DNA from: Pseudomonadota bacterium
GTDB taxonomy: Bacteria; Pseudomonadota; Alphaproteobacteria; Reyranellales; Reyranellaceae
Assembly (NCBI GenBank): GCA_023436825.1
Contig: JAEZHS010000414.1
Location: forward strand, 1-7,607
DNA length: 7,607 bases
Direction: 5' to 3'
Shown: one piece after another, positions 1 to 5,773 of the stretch
Layout: each line of letters starts with the position of its first letter
How positions within the stretch are numbered: the stretch's first letter is position 1
Made by a program: the position numbers and the translations under genes
The notes under the pieces: model-generated
What the model saw: the letters and a program-made list of their open reading frames with translations, nothing else
Database searches by the model: none
What the model was told of the DNA's origin: nothing

Positions 1-3
1 CTC

Positions 4-32
4 ATGCGGAGGGCGGTCCTCCAGGTCCGCAT
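4..32. repeat. 7-bp inverted repeat downstream of the hydrolase gene
   Basis: The arms ATGCGGA (4-10) and TCCGCAT (26-32) are perfect reverse complements around a 15-base loop. The loop side also allows a competing GGAGG/CCTCC pairing. It lies just past the stop codon of the minus-strand hydrolase gene (38-40) and next to repeat copy A (36-71). It could be a transcription terminator without a T-run, or a further part of the repeat block. An ATG on the minus strand at 3-5 could start a following gene outside the window. The role is not established. Confidence 0.4.
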
Positions 33-35
33 CCT

Positions 36-71
36 GATCATGAGCTGGCCGGAGGCCGACGGTCCGGAAGA
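36..71 (-). repeat. Interspersed palindromic repeat, copy A (overlaps gene 3' end)
   Basis: Read on the minus strand, this 36-bp stretch matches 7535-7570 on the plus strand at 30 of 36 positions by hand alignment. The match includes an uninterrupted CTTCCGGACCG and the sequence GCTCAT near the end. The centre is a small hairpin, GGCC-TCC-GGCC. This copy lies inside the end of the hydrolase gene: it encodes LPDRRPPASS and supplies the TGA stop (38-40). Like the other copy it sits at the 3' end of a gene and points the same way as transcription, as expected of a REP-like intergenic element. The family name is unknown to me. Confidence 0.65.
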
Positions 72-1075
72 TCATGAACCTCAGTGACGGCTGTCGCGCG
101 ACCGTCGGCTTCCCAGCCAGCGACAACCAGGCGACCGCTCGCCGCGCACATCTCGACGGCGACACGCGTGAAGGCGTTCACAACGGGCGGCACGGCCCAT
201 TCCAGGTCTTGCGGGTGGACATCCGTGAACGCCGCCATCGCAGCCACACGCCGGCGATTGTTCTCGACCGGAGTGCCCTCGCCGCAGACGCGCGGGCGCC
301 AGTCATCCGACTGTTCACGCCAGGCATTGGCGACGACCGTTCGGTCGGTGTAGCGGCGGGCACGCTCGCCATCATGCTCGATCAGAAGGCGCTTCCTTGG
401 CTCACATCCCGTCAGTAGGTACAGCACCGGGCGCGCGACCGGAGTCGTTTCAAGGAAACGACAAGCCTCATCAAACGTCGCGCAGGTCTCGAATGCGATC
501 CGCAGGACGTGCTCGGGCGGCGGGCGGCCGCTCGAGCAGAAGGCCTGCACGGCGTTCAGCGCATAGTCGAGCCACAGCAGCCAGCCCGCCTTGGTGCGCC
601 GGCGCATCGGCGCCTGGTTGATTGACGCGGCGAAGCGGCCGGGCGCAACGGCGGTCAAGGCTCCGGCGAATCCCGGCCAGGTGACGTTGAGGAAATCGCC
701 CGCCGGGCCACGTTGCCGGACGATCTCGACCAGCCTGCCGAGCCCGGGAAACGGCCAGTCCAGCGTCCGCCGCAGCACCGGACCATCGGGACCGTCGTCG
801 GCCAGCGCCGTGCAGCCGAAGGCGTAGGCCCCGTGCAGCAGCCAGACGCCCGGCCTCCCCAGTGTGCGGGCAATGGCAGCGATGTCGTCGACAAAGGGCG
901 ATCCCGATCGCCGCAGCCACCAGCGGGCGAATGGATCCGCCAACCGCGCCAGGACCTCGCCGCCCGGCAGCCAGCCGAGACAGGCCGTCCGCAGGGCGAG
1001 CGCCTGCTCCCGGCGCTGCCCGGCATGGGCCACCGGCCCGCCCTCGCGCATGTCGACGATCGGCACTGCTTCCAT
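38..1075 (-). CDS. Acid ceramidase/NAAA-like Ntn hydrolase (linear amide C-N hydrolase)
   Basis: This 345-residue protein resembles the N-terminal-nucleophile amidases that include acid ceramidase and N-acylethanolamine acid amidase. That family cuts amide bonds of N-acyl lipids after self-cleavage exposes a cysteine. The nucleophile is probably Cys88 in FGCTALA, followed by the family pattern RTLDWPF (Arg103, Asp106). Next come WPGFAGALTAVAPGRFAASINQ (about 133-154) and VVAN (Asn250), which align with the cysteine, arginine, aspartate and asparagine of human acid ceramidase. Where the human enzyme has NER, this one has NQ (Gln154), so a glutamate often listed in the active site is replaced. 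Cleavage before Cys88 would give chains of about 87 and 258 residues. No signal peptide is visible, so it is probably cytoplasmic, unlike the lysosomal human enzymes. An in-frame TGA sits just upstream of ATG 1075, which limits the start. No Shine-Dalgarno sequence precedes it. The last ten residues come from a repeat. The substrate is unknown. Confidence 0.75.
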   Translation of the reverse strand: MEAVPIVDMREGGPVAHAGQRREQALALRTACLGWLPGGEVLARLADPFARWWLRRSGSPFVDDIAAIARTLGRPGVWLLHGAYAFGCTALADDGPDGPVLRRTLDWPFPGLGRLVEIVRQRGPAGDFLNVTWPGFAGALTAVAPGRFAASINQAPMRRRTKAGWLLWLDYALNAVQAFCSSGRPPPEHVLRIAFETCATFDEACRFLETTPVARPVLYLLTGCEPRKRLLIEHDGERARRYTDRTVVANAWREQSDDWRPRVCGEGTPVENNRRRVAAMAAFTDVHPQDLEWAVPPVVNAFTRVAVEMCAASGRLVVAGWEADGRATAVTEVHDLPDRRPPASS

Positions 1076-1078
1076 GAT

Positions 1079-1094
1079 GTGAGTGATTACTCAC
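1079..1094. promoter_or_regulatory. 16-bp near-perfect palindrome, candidate repressor operator
   Basis: GTGAGTGATTACTCAC is palindromic at 14 of 16 positions. The only mismatched pair lies near the centre (G/A against T). It occupies most of the 31-bp gap between the kinase gene (stop at 1107) and the hydrolase start (1075), ending 3 bases before that ATG. It overlaps where transcription would begin from the weak promoter proposed at 1100-1128. Size and position suit a dimeric repressor such as a TetR-family protein, but no regulator gene is in the window, so the binding protein is an inference. Confidence 0.5.
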
Positions 1095-1099
1095 TTATG

Positions 1100-1128
1100 A
1101 TCAAAATCAAACGCGACGGCGATCCCAA
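1100..1128 (-). promoter_or_regulatory. Weak candidate promoter for the hydrolase gene
   Basis: On the minus strand, TTGGGA (1123-1128) and TTTGAT (1100-1105) are 17 bp apart, each matching 4 of 6 consensus bases of a sigma-70-type promoter. Transcription would start near 1093, at the edge of the palindrome 1079-1094. The stretch is distinctly AT-rich for this DNA and overlaps the last codons of the upstream kinase gene. Alphaproteobacterial promoters are poorly predicted by such matching. Confidence 0.25.
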
Positions 1129-2600
1129 GTAATGCGGCCCAAATCGTAGCCGAACTGGCGCTCGACCACGGCGGCGGTGGCATCCGACGCGTCGGCGCGG
1201 CGAGTGGTGACGCGAGCCTGCGCCACATCCTTCGGCACATCGAGCCAGATGCCCTCGAACGGCACGCCGGTCCTGAGCGCCAGCGCCTCGGCCGCGGCAC
1301 GCTCCTCCTCGCGGGCGAACACCGCGTCGAGCACGACACTGTAACCCGCGCGCAACACGCGCTCGGCGCGGGCCATGAAGGCAGCATATACCCTGGCCGA
1401 GGCTTCGGCGGAGTAGCTGCCCGGCGGCATGCGCTGCTCGAGCGCGATGCCCGCCTGGCGCTTGCGCTCGACGTCGCTGCGCACCACCACGGCACCTGGC
1501 GCGCGGCCGATCTCGGGCGCCAGCTTCACCGCCAGGGTGGTCTTGCCGCTGCCCGACAGGCCGCCGATGGCCAGCAGCCGCGGCGGCGCCGGCCGCAGGA
1601 AGTCGAGCGCCATGCGCTGATAGGCCCGGGGCCCCTCATAGCCCTTGCCCGCCACCGCCGCACCGGCCGCGTCGACGAACGCGCGCACGCAGGCGCGGCG
1701 CGACAGGAAATGCGGCAGCAGCGCCAGCGCCTCGTCATGCGGCGCCTGCGGCAGCTCGGCGATGCGCCACAGCCATTCATTGAGCAGGCGATTGGCCAGC
1801 GGGCGCAGACCGCGCTCGCACAGATCCATCAGCGTGAAGGCGAGATCGTAGAGCAAGTCGATGCTGGCCATGCGCTCGGAGAATTCTATGGCGTCGAACG
1901 GCACCGGCTTGCCGTCGATCAGCACGATGTTTCGCAGGTGCAGATCGCCATGGCAGCGCCGAACCGCGCCCGCTCCGGCTCGGCGCGCCACCAGCTCGAT
2001 ATGCGCCTCGAGCGCCTCGGGCAGCGCCGTCGCCAAGGCCTCGGTGATCGACTGATCGAGCCTGTCGCCCTGCTCGCGCAACTGGCGAATGTCGGCCGCG
2101 ACCGAGCGGCGATAGTCGTCCGGTCCCGAGAAACCGCTGACCGGCGGCAGGATGTCGTGATAGCCGGCAATGCGCGCGCCCAGCGCCGCCATCATCTCCG
2201 GGGTAAGCGCCCGGCGGTCGGCCATGCGGTCGAACAGGCCCTCCTCGTCGAAGCGCCGCATAACGACCAGCCAATCGACGGCATCGTCGGCGTGCTCACC
2301 GACTTCGCCCAGGCTGAGCTTGCCGTCGCGGCGGTGCACAGGCGCGGCGCCGAGATAGATCTCCGGCGCCAGCCGATGGTTGATCTCGATTTCGGCCGCG
2401 CACATCGCGCCGCGCCGCTCGACCGTCGAGAAATCCATGTAGGGGAACTTCACGGCCCGCTTCAGCTTGTAGCCGCGCTCGCGCGTCAGGAAGACCACGG
2501 CGCCGTGCGTGTCGATGCGGCGTTCCGGCATCAGATGCTTCGTCAAGAAGTCGATGACCTCGCTCTGGTCCTCGACCACGAAGGACGGAGGAGCGGTCAC
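1107..2600 (-). CDS. Two-domain APH-like kinase / P-loop ATPase (COG2187-COG0645 type)
   Basis: The 497-residue protein joins two nucleotide-binding modules. The N-terminal half (about 30-330) has an aminoglycoside-phosphotransferase-like kinase fold. A YKLKRAV segment near 44-50 probably holds the ATP-binding lysine, the catalytic loop is CHGDLHLRN (His217, Asp219, Asn224), and the metal-binding aspartate is in PFDAIEF (Asp236). The C-terminal part (about 340-497) is a small P-loop kinase-like domain with Walker A GLSGSGKT (347-354), RSDVERK after it, and a Walker B-like VVLDAVF (Asp425). Fusions of this kind are common in proteobacteria, but their substrate is unknown. Drug resistance should not be assumed. 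The start chosen is GTG 2600, because GGAG (2606-2609) lies 5 nt before it. A longer frame exists from 2693, but it would overlap pdxH by about 80 bases and its added residues look non-coding. pdxH ends 10 nt upstream, so the two are probably co-transcribed. Confidence 0.85.
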   Translation of the reverse strand: MTAPPSFVVEDQSEVIDFLTKHLMPERRIDTHGAVVFLTRERGYKLKRAVKFPYMDFSTVERRGAMCAAEIEINHRLAPEIYLGAAPVHRRDGKLSLGEVGEHADDAVDWLVVMRRFDEEGLFDRMADRRALTPEMMAALGARIAGYHDILPPVSGFSGPDDYRRSVAADIRQLREQGDRLDQSITEALATALPEALEAHIELVARRAGAGAVRRCHGDLHLRNIVLIDGKPVPFDAIEFSERMASIDLLYDLAFTLMDLCERGLRPLANRLLNEWLWRIAELPQAPHDEALALLPHFLSRRACVRAFVDAAGAAVAGKGYEGPRAYQRMALDFLRPAPPRLLAIGGLSGSGKTTLAVKLAPEIGRAPGAVVVRSDVERKRQAGIALEQRMPPGSYSAEASARVYAAFMARAERVLRAGYSVVLDAVFAREEERAAAEALALRTGVPFEGIWLDVPKDVAQARVTTRRADASDATAAVVERQFGYDLGRITWDRRRV

Positions 2601-2605
2601 GCCGG

Positions 2606-2609
2606 CTCC
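2606..2609 (-). promoter_or_regulatory. Shine-Dalgarno GGAG that fixes the kinase gene start
   Basis: GGAG on the minus strand lies 5 nt before the GTG at 2600 and directly after the pdxH stop (2611-2613). It supports the short GTG start over the longer frame from 2693, and suggests that ribosomes finishing pdxH could restart here. Confidence 0.6.
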
Positions 2610-2610
2610 G

Positions 2611-3204
2611 TCAGGGATAGAGCGTGCGGGTCGTCCACGGCGCGTCGGGCGACGGCCGGCGGTATTCCAGCCGGTCGTGCAATCGGAACGCACCGTCCTG
2701 CCAGAACTCGATCAGCAGGGGGGTCAGGCGGAAGCCCGACCAATGAGGCGGCCGCGGCACCTTGCCGATGACGTGCCTGGCCGCGTACTCGGCGACCCGC
2801 TTCTCCAGGGCGAACCGGCTTTCCAGAGGCCGCGACTGGTCGGAGGCCCAGGCGCCGATCTGGCTGCCGCGCTGACGGGTGGCGAAATATTCGTCGGCCT
2901 CCTGGGCCGTGGTCGGCGCCACCGGCCCTTCGAGGCGCACCTGGCGGCGCAGCGACTTCCAGTGGAACAGCATGGCCGCCTTCGGATGGGCCAGCAGATG
3001 CTCGCCCTTGCGGCTCTGATGGTTGGTGTAGAAAACGAACCCCGCGGCGTCGAAATCCTTCAGCAGGACCATGCGCACCGCCGGCGTGCCGTCCGGCCCC
3101 ACGGTGGCAAGGCTCAGGGCCGACGGATCGTTGGGTTCGCTCTTCTCGGCCTCGGCGTACCACGCGGCGAAAAGCTCTAACGGATCGGACTTTTCAGGGA
3201 TCAT
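2611..3204 (-). CDS. pdxH: Pyridoxamine 5'-phosphate oxidase
   Basis: This FMN enzyme oxidises pyridoxine or pyridoxamine 5'-phosphate to pyridoxal 5'-phosphate, the last step of vitamin B6 synthesis and salvage. It acts in the cytoplasm as a dimer. From ATG 3204 it has 197 residues. Aligned to E. coli PdxH, the FMN and substrate residues are present: RMVLLK (Arg44, Lys49), FYTNHQSRK (59-66), RRQV (Gln88), [14 protein letters not shown] (Tyr106, Arg110, Ser114) and RLHDR (Arg174, His176). The C-terminus TRTLYP keeps the family's final L-x-P but has Thr where Arg is usual. An ATG at 3246 would add 14 residues. I prefer 3204 because the added codons (ACA, CCT, CAT, ATT) do not follow the local G/C third-base bias, and related proteins begin near here. 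It is divergent from fabI and is followed 10 nt later by the kinase gene. Confidence 0.93.
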   Translation of the reverse strand: MIPEKSDPLELFAAWYAEAEKSEPNDPSALSLATVGPDGTPAVRMVLLKDFDAAGFVFYTNHQSRKGEHLLAHPKAAMLFHWKSLRRQVRLEGPVAPTTAQEADEYFATRQRGSQIGAWASDQSRPLESRFALEKRVAEYAARHVIGKVPRPPHWSGFRLTPLLIEFWQDGAFRLHDRLEYRRPSPDAPWTTRTLYP

Positions 3205-3210
3205 GACCAC

Positions 3211-3239
3211 AATATGAGGGGCTGTGGGCGGCAGGACCA
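3211..3239 (-). promoter_or_regulatory. Candidate leaderless promoter for pdxH
   Basis: On the minus strand, CATATT (3211-3216) matches 4 of 6 bases of a -10 box and ends exactly 6 nt before ATG 3204. TGGTCC (3234-3239), 17 bp upstream, is only a 3 of 6 match to -35. No Shine-Dalgarno sequence precedes the ATG, so transcription may start at or next to the start codon. This is tentative. Confidence 0.25.
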
Positions 3240-3247
3240 CCGGCATC

Positions 3248-3276
3248 TTGTCCCGCTAGCCGTCCCCCGCTAGAAC
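3248..3276 (+). promoter_or_regulatory. Candidate leaderless promoter for fabI
   Basis: TTGTCC (3248-3253) and TAGAAC (3271-3276) are separated by 17 bp, each matching 4 of 6 consensus bases. The -10 box ends 6 nt before ATG 3283, placing the predicted transcription start at the initiation codon. The only purine-rich bases before the ATG (GAG, 3278-3280) are too close to act as a ribosome-binding site. It lies back to back with the candidate pdxH promoter. Confidence 0.35.
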
Positions 3277-3282
3277 CGAGCC

Positions 3283-4119
3283 ATGACCGCTGCTGGACAA
3301 TTGATGGCCGGAAAAAAAGGCCTCGTCATGGGCGTTGCCAATGAACGCTCGATCGCCTGGGGCATCGCCAAGGCCTGCCACGACCATGGCGCCGAGTTGG
3401 CCTTTACCTTCCAGGGCGAGGCACTGGAGCGGCGGGTACGCCCGCTGGCGGCCTCGATTGGCGCCAAGATCATCCTTCCCTGCGACGTCACCGACGCGAA
3501 GAGCATCGATGCGACCTTCGCCGAGATCGAGAAACAGTGGGGCGGCGTCGACTTCGTGGTCCACGCCATCGCCTTCTCCAACAAGGACGAGCTGCGCGGC
3601 CGCTATCTCGACACCACGCCGGAAAACTTCGCGCTCACCATGAACGTGAGCTGCTACTCGCTCACGGCGGTGGCGCAGCGCGCCGTGCCGCTGATGAAGA
3701 ATGGCGGCAGCCTGCTCACCCTCACCTACTACGGCGCCGAGCGGGTCATCCCGCACTACAACGTCATGGGCGTCGCCAAGGCCGCGCTCGAGGCGAGCGT
3801 GCGCTATCTCGCCGCCGACCTCGGCGAGCAGAAGATCCGCGTCAACGCCATCTCGGCCGGCCCGATCAAGACCCTGGCTTTCGCCGGCATCAACGACGGC
3901 CGCTATATACTGAAGTGGAACGAACTCAACTCGCCGCTCAAGCGCAACATCACCCAGGAAGAAGTCGGCAACGCCGCCCTCTACCTGCTGTCGGATCTCG
4001 GCACCGGCATGACCGGTGAAGTGATGCATGTCGACGGCGGCTACCATGTCGTCGGCATGATCAAGACCTCGTCGGCCAAGCAGATCGCCGAACTGCTCGG
4101 CAATTTCGAGGGCGAGTAG
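3283..4119 (+). CDS. fabI: Enoyl-[acyl-carrier-protein] reductase (NADH)
   Basis: FabI performs the last reduction of each fatty-acid elongation cycle, turning trans-2-enoyl-ACP into acyl-ACP with NAD(P)H. It is a cytoplasmic tetramer of the short-chain dehydrogenase class. The 278 residues show the FabI-type nucleotide-binding start [13 protein letters not shown] (17-29), the CDV motif (67-69), TYYGAERV (148-155, containing Tyr149) and the catalytic Tyr159-x6-Lys166 in [17 protein letters not shown] follows at 191-199 and the SDR-type VDGGY at 250-254. Two positions that contact triclosan in the E. coli enzyme differ: Ala97 aligns with Gly93, and Gly206 with Phe203. The start at 3283 gives the short N-terminal extension with a second Met (Met8) that I recall from alphaproteobacterial FabI. 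Met8 (3304) is the alternative. It heads a likely operon with aroC, 17 nt downstream. Confidence 0.96.
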   Translation: MTAAGQLMAGKKGLVMGVANERSIAWGIAKACHDHGAELAFTFQGEALERRVRPLAASIGAKIILPCDVTDAKSIDATFAEIEKQWGGVDFVVHAIAFSNKDELRGRYLDTTPENFALTMNVSCYSLTAVAQRAVPLMKNGGSLLTLTYYGAERVIPHYNVMGVAKAALEASVRYLAADLGEQKIRVNAISAGPIKTLAFAGINDGRYILKWNELNSPLKRNITQEEVGNAALYLLSDLGTGMTGEVMHVDGGYHVVGMIKTSSAKQIAELLGNFEGE

Positions 4120-4122
4120 GAC

Positions 4123-4127
4123 GGAGG
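4123..4127 (+). promoter_or_regulatory. Shine-Dalgarno GGAGG for aroC
   Basis: A full GGAGG sits 9 nt before ATG 4137, just after the fabI stop codon. It is the strongest ribosome-binding site in the window and contrasts with its absence before fabI. This fits an internal operon gene translated from a long message. Confidence 0.75.
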
Positions 4128-4136
4128 CCGGCAGCC

Positions 4137-5207
4137 ATGGCCGGCAGCAGTTTCGGCACCCTCTTCCGGTTCACGAGCTGGGGCGAAAGCCACGGGCCGG
4201 CGATCGGCTGCGTCGTCGACGGCGCCCCGCCGCGCATTCCCCTTGCCGAGGCCGACATCCAGGTCTGGATGGACAAGCGTCGGCCCGGCCAGTCGCGCTT
4301 CGTCACCCAGCGCCAGGAGCCGGACACTGTCAGGATCTTGTCCGGCGTTTTCGAGGGCTTCACCACGGGCACGCCGATCGCACTGCACATCGACAATGTC
4401 GACCAGCGCTCGCGCGACTATTCGGAGATCAAGGACAAGTTCCGCCCCTCGCATGCCGACTACACCTACTTCAACAAGTATGGCGTGCGGGACTATCGCG
4501 GCGGCGGCCGCCAATCGGCACGCGAGACTGCGGTGCGCGTCGCCGCCGGCGCCGTTGCCCGCAAGATCCTGGGTGACGGCGTCAAGATCCGCGGCGCCGT
4601 GATCCAGATCGGCACCCAGAAGATCGACCGCGCCAGGTGGGACTGGGAGGCCACGGCCGACAATCCCTTCTGGTGCCCCGACCGGCAGGCGGCGCAGGGC
4701 TGGGAAGGCTATCTCGACGACGTGCGCAAGCGCGGCAGCTCGGTCGGCGCGGTCATCGAGGTCGTGGCCTCCGGCGTCGCCGTCGGCCTGGGCGATCCGG
4801 TCTACGACAAGCTCGACGCCGACCTCGCCAAGGCGCTGATGAGCATCAACGCCGTGAAGGGCGTGGAGATCGGCGACGGCTTCGCCACGGCGGCGATGAG
4901 CGGTGAAGAGAACGCCGACGAGATGCGCATGAAGGACGGCGCGCCGACCTTCCTCAGCAACCATGCCGGCGGCATCCTGGGCGGCATCTCGACCGGCCAG
5001 GACATCGTCTGCCGCCTGGTCGTGAAGCCGACCAGCTCGATCCTGCACAATGTGCGCAGCGTCGATCGCTTCGGCAACGACGTCGAATTGCGCACCAAGG
5101 GCCGCCACGATCCCTGCGTCGGCATCCGCGCCACGCCGGTCGCCGAGGCGATGATGGCCGTAGTGCTGGCCGACCACCTGCTGCGCCATCGCGCGCAGTG
5201 CGGCTGA
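4137..5207 (+). CDS. aroC: Chorismate synthase
   Basis: AroC converts 5-enolpyruvylshikimate 3-phosphate to chorismate, the last step of the shikimate pathway. It needs reduced FMN, although the reaction has no net redox change. The 356-residue length is usual for the short bacterial form. Family signatures are all present: WGESHG (15-20, catalytic His19), DKRRPGQSR (46-54), RPSHADYTY (103-111, catalytic His106), [11 protein letters not shown] (122-132) and the C-terminal RTKGRHDPC followed by [12 protein letters not shown]. The start follows a strong GGAGG, and the N-terminus [15 protein letters not shown] aligns with known AroC proteins without gaps. The stop overlaps the GAGG used by the next gene, 10 nt ahead of its GTG, suggesting coupled translation. 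Confidence 0.97.
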   Translation: MAGSSFGTLFRFTSWGESHGPAIGCVVDGAPPRIPLAEADIQVWMDKRRPGQSRFVTQRQEPDTVRILSGVFEGFTTGTPIALHIDNVDQRSRDYSEIKDKFRPSHADYTYFNKYGVRDYRGGGRQSARETAVRVAAGAVARKILGDGVKIRGAVIQIGTQKIDRARWDWEATADNPFWCPDRQAAQGWEGYLDDVRKRGSSVGAVIEVVASGVAVGLGDPVYDKLDADLAKALMSINAVKGVEIGDGFATAAMSGEENADEMRMKDGAPTFLSNHAGGILGGISTGQDIVCRLVVKPTSSILHNVRSVDRFGNDVELRTKGRHDPCVGIRATPVAEAMMAVVLADHLLRHRAQCG

Positions 5208-5209
5208 GG
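5206..5209 (+). promoter_or_regulatory. GAGG ribosome-binding site supporting a GTG start
   Basis: GAGG overlaps the aroC TGA stop (5205-5207) and lies 8 nt before GTG 5218. The next in-frame ATG (5269) is inside the first predicted membrane helix, so the GTG is the better start. Confidence 0.5.
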
Positions 5210-5217
5210 CCGCGGCG

Positions 5218-5751
5218 GTGGCCGCTCAGCCGGTGACGGCGCGCTACAGCACGCTGCACAACGGCAGCATGGCGGCGGTGTCGTTGGGTATGATCGTCGT
5301 GGCGATCGTGCACTTCATGAACAATCCAGCCAATGCGCCGACGCTGTCACTGAACGACCCGCGATTCGTGCTTTTCTTCATGCTGGCGATGGCGATGCTC
5401 TACTACGTCGTCCTGGGCATCAGCCGGGTGCGCGATCGCGAGCCGCAGGTCGTCATCGACCATGACGGCATGCGCCTGGGCTTCGGCCGCAACAGCCACT
5501 TTACCTGGGATGACATCCTCTGGGTGCGGCTGCGCCGGCTGGCGTTGCGTCCACAACTCGAAATCGGCCTCGCCGACCAAGCCTTCATCGCCGCCAATCT
5601 TCGCCTGAGCATGTGGAGCTTCGATGATAGCCTGCGTCCGGTGCGCGGGCAGCCGACGACGGTGCTGGTGCGCGACAACGGGCTCGACACCAAGGCATCG
5701 GCGATGCTTGACGCCGTGAGGGCCTTCCGGCCGAATCTCGTCAAATCCTGA
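5218..5751 (+). CDS. Small two-helix membrane protein with PH-like cytosolic domain (hypothetical)
   Basis: I do not recognise a characterised homologue. The 177-residue product has two hydrophobic helices, about 17-34 and 50-69, joined by a short polar loop (NNPANAPTLSLNDP). A soluble tail of about 105 residues follows. The tail starts with a basic stretch (RVRDREP), which by the positive-inside rule puts it in the cytoplasm. Its pattern VVIDHDGMRLGF, then FTWDDILWVRLRRL, then a later strand TTVLVRD and a final helix recalls the bacterial PH-like folds of STM3941-type proteins. This is a structural impression only. The chosen start is GTG 5218 with GAGG 8 nt upstream. It lies between aroC (10 nt) and sppA (22 nt) and is probably co-transcribed with both. 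Next to a membrane peptidase, it could be a partner or substrate, but nothing in the sequence proves that. Confidence 0.75.
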   Translation: MAAQPVTARYSTLHNGSMAAVSLGMIVVAIVHFMNNPANAPTLSLNDPRFVLFFMLAMAMLYYVVLGISRVRDREPQVVIDHDGMRLGFGRNSHFTWDDILWVRLRRLALRPQLEIGLADQAFIAANLRLSMWSFDDSLRPVRGQPTTVLVRDNGLDTKASAMLDAVRAFRPNLVKS

Positions 5752-5773
5752 AGTTCTCAACGGAGACTTCGCC

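Noticed and set aside
1107..2600. Reading the APH-like domain as an antibiotic resistance gene or the gene pair as a defence system
   Set aside because: The fusion type is a widespread chromosomal family of unknown role, the neighbours are housekeeping genes, and there is no sign of mobile DNA or of partner effector genes.
2601..2693. A 31-residue N-terminal extension of the kinase protein
   Set aside because: It would overlap pdxH, reads as an Arg/Gly/Pro-rich shadow of pdxH codons, and a GTG with GGAG 5 nt upstream offers a better start at 2600.
1710..2771. A 353-codon open frame on the plus strand opposite the kinase gene and pdxH
   Set aside because: It spans two well-supported minus-strand genes and their junction, and the product is His/Arg/Gln-rich without recognisable domains.
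3205..3246. A 14-residue N-terminal extension of PdxH from ATG 3246
   Set aside because: Its codons include ACA, CCT, CAT and ATT, unlike the surrounding genes, and it would cover the candidate promoter. Kept only as an alternative, since a weak GGGA lies near that ATG.
3254..3274. Short direct repeat CGCTAG in the fabI upstream region
   Set aside because: Only six bases twice in G/C-rich DNA, easily due to chance, and the second copy overlaps the proposed -10 box.
3256..4047. A 263-codon open frame on the minus strand opposite fabI
   Set aside because: fabI is unambiguous on the plus strand, so this frame is a codon-bias artefact.
4041..5189. A 382-codon open frame on the minus strand opposite aroC
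   Set aside because: It is the complement of a fully recognisable aroC. Long antisense frames are expected in G/C-rich codons, and the translation is low-complexity Ala/Asp/Val/Arg-rich with no motif.
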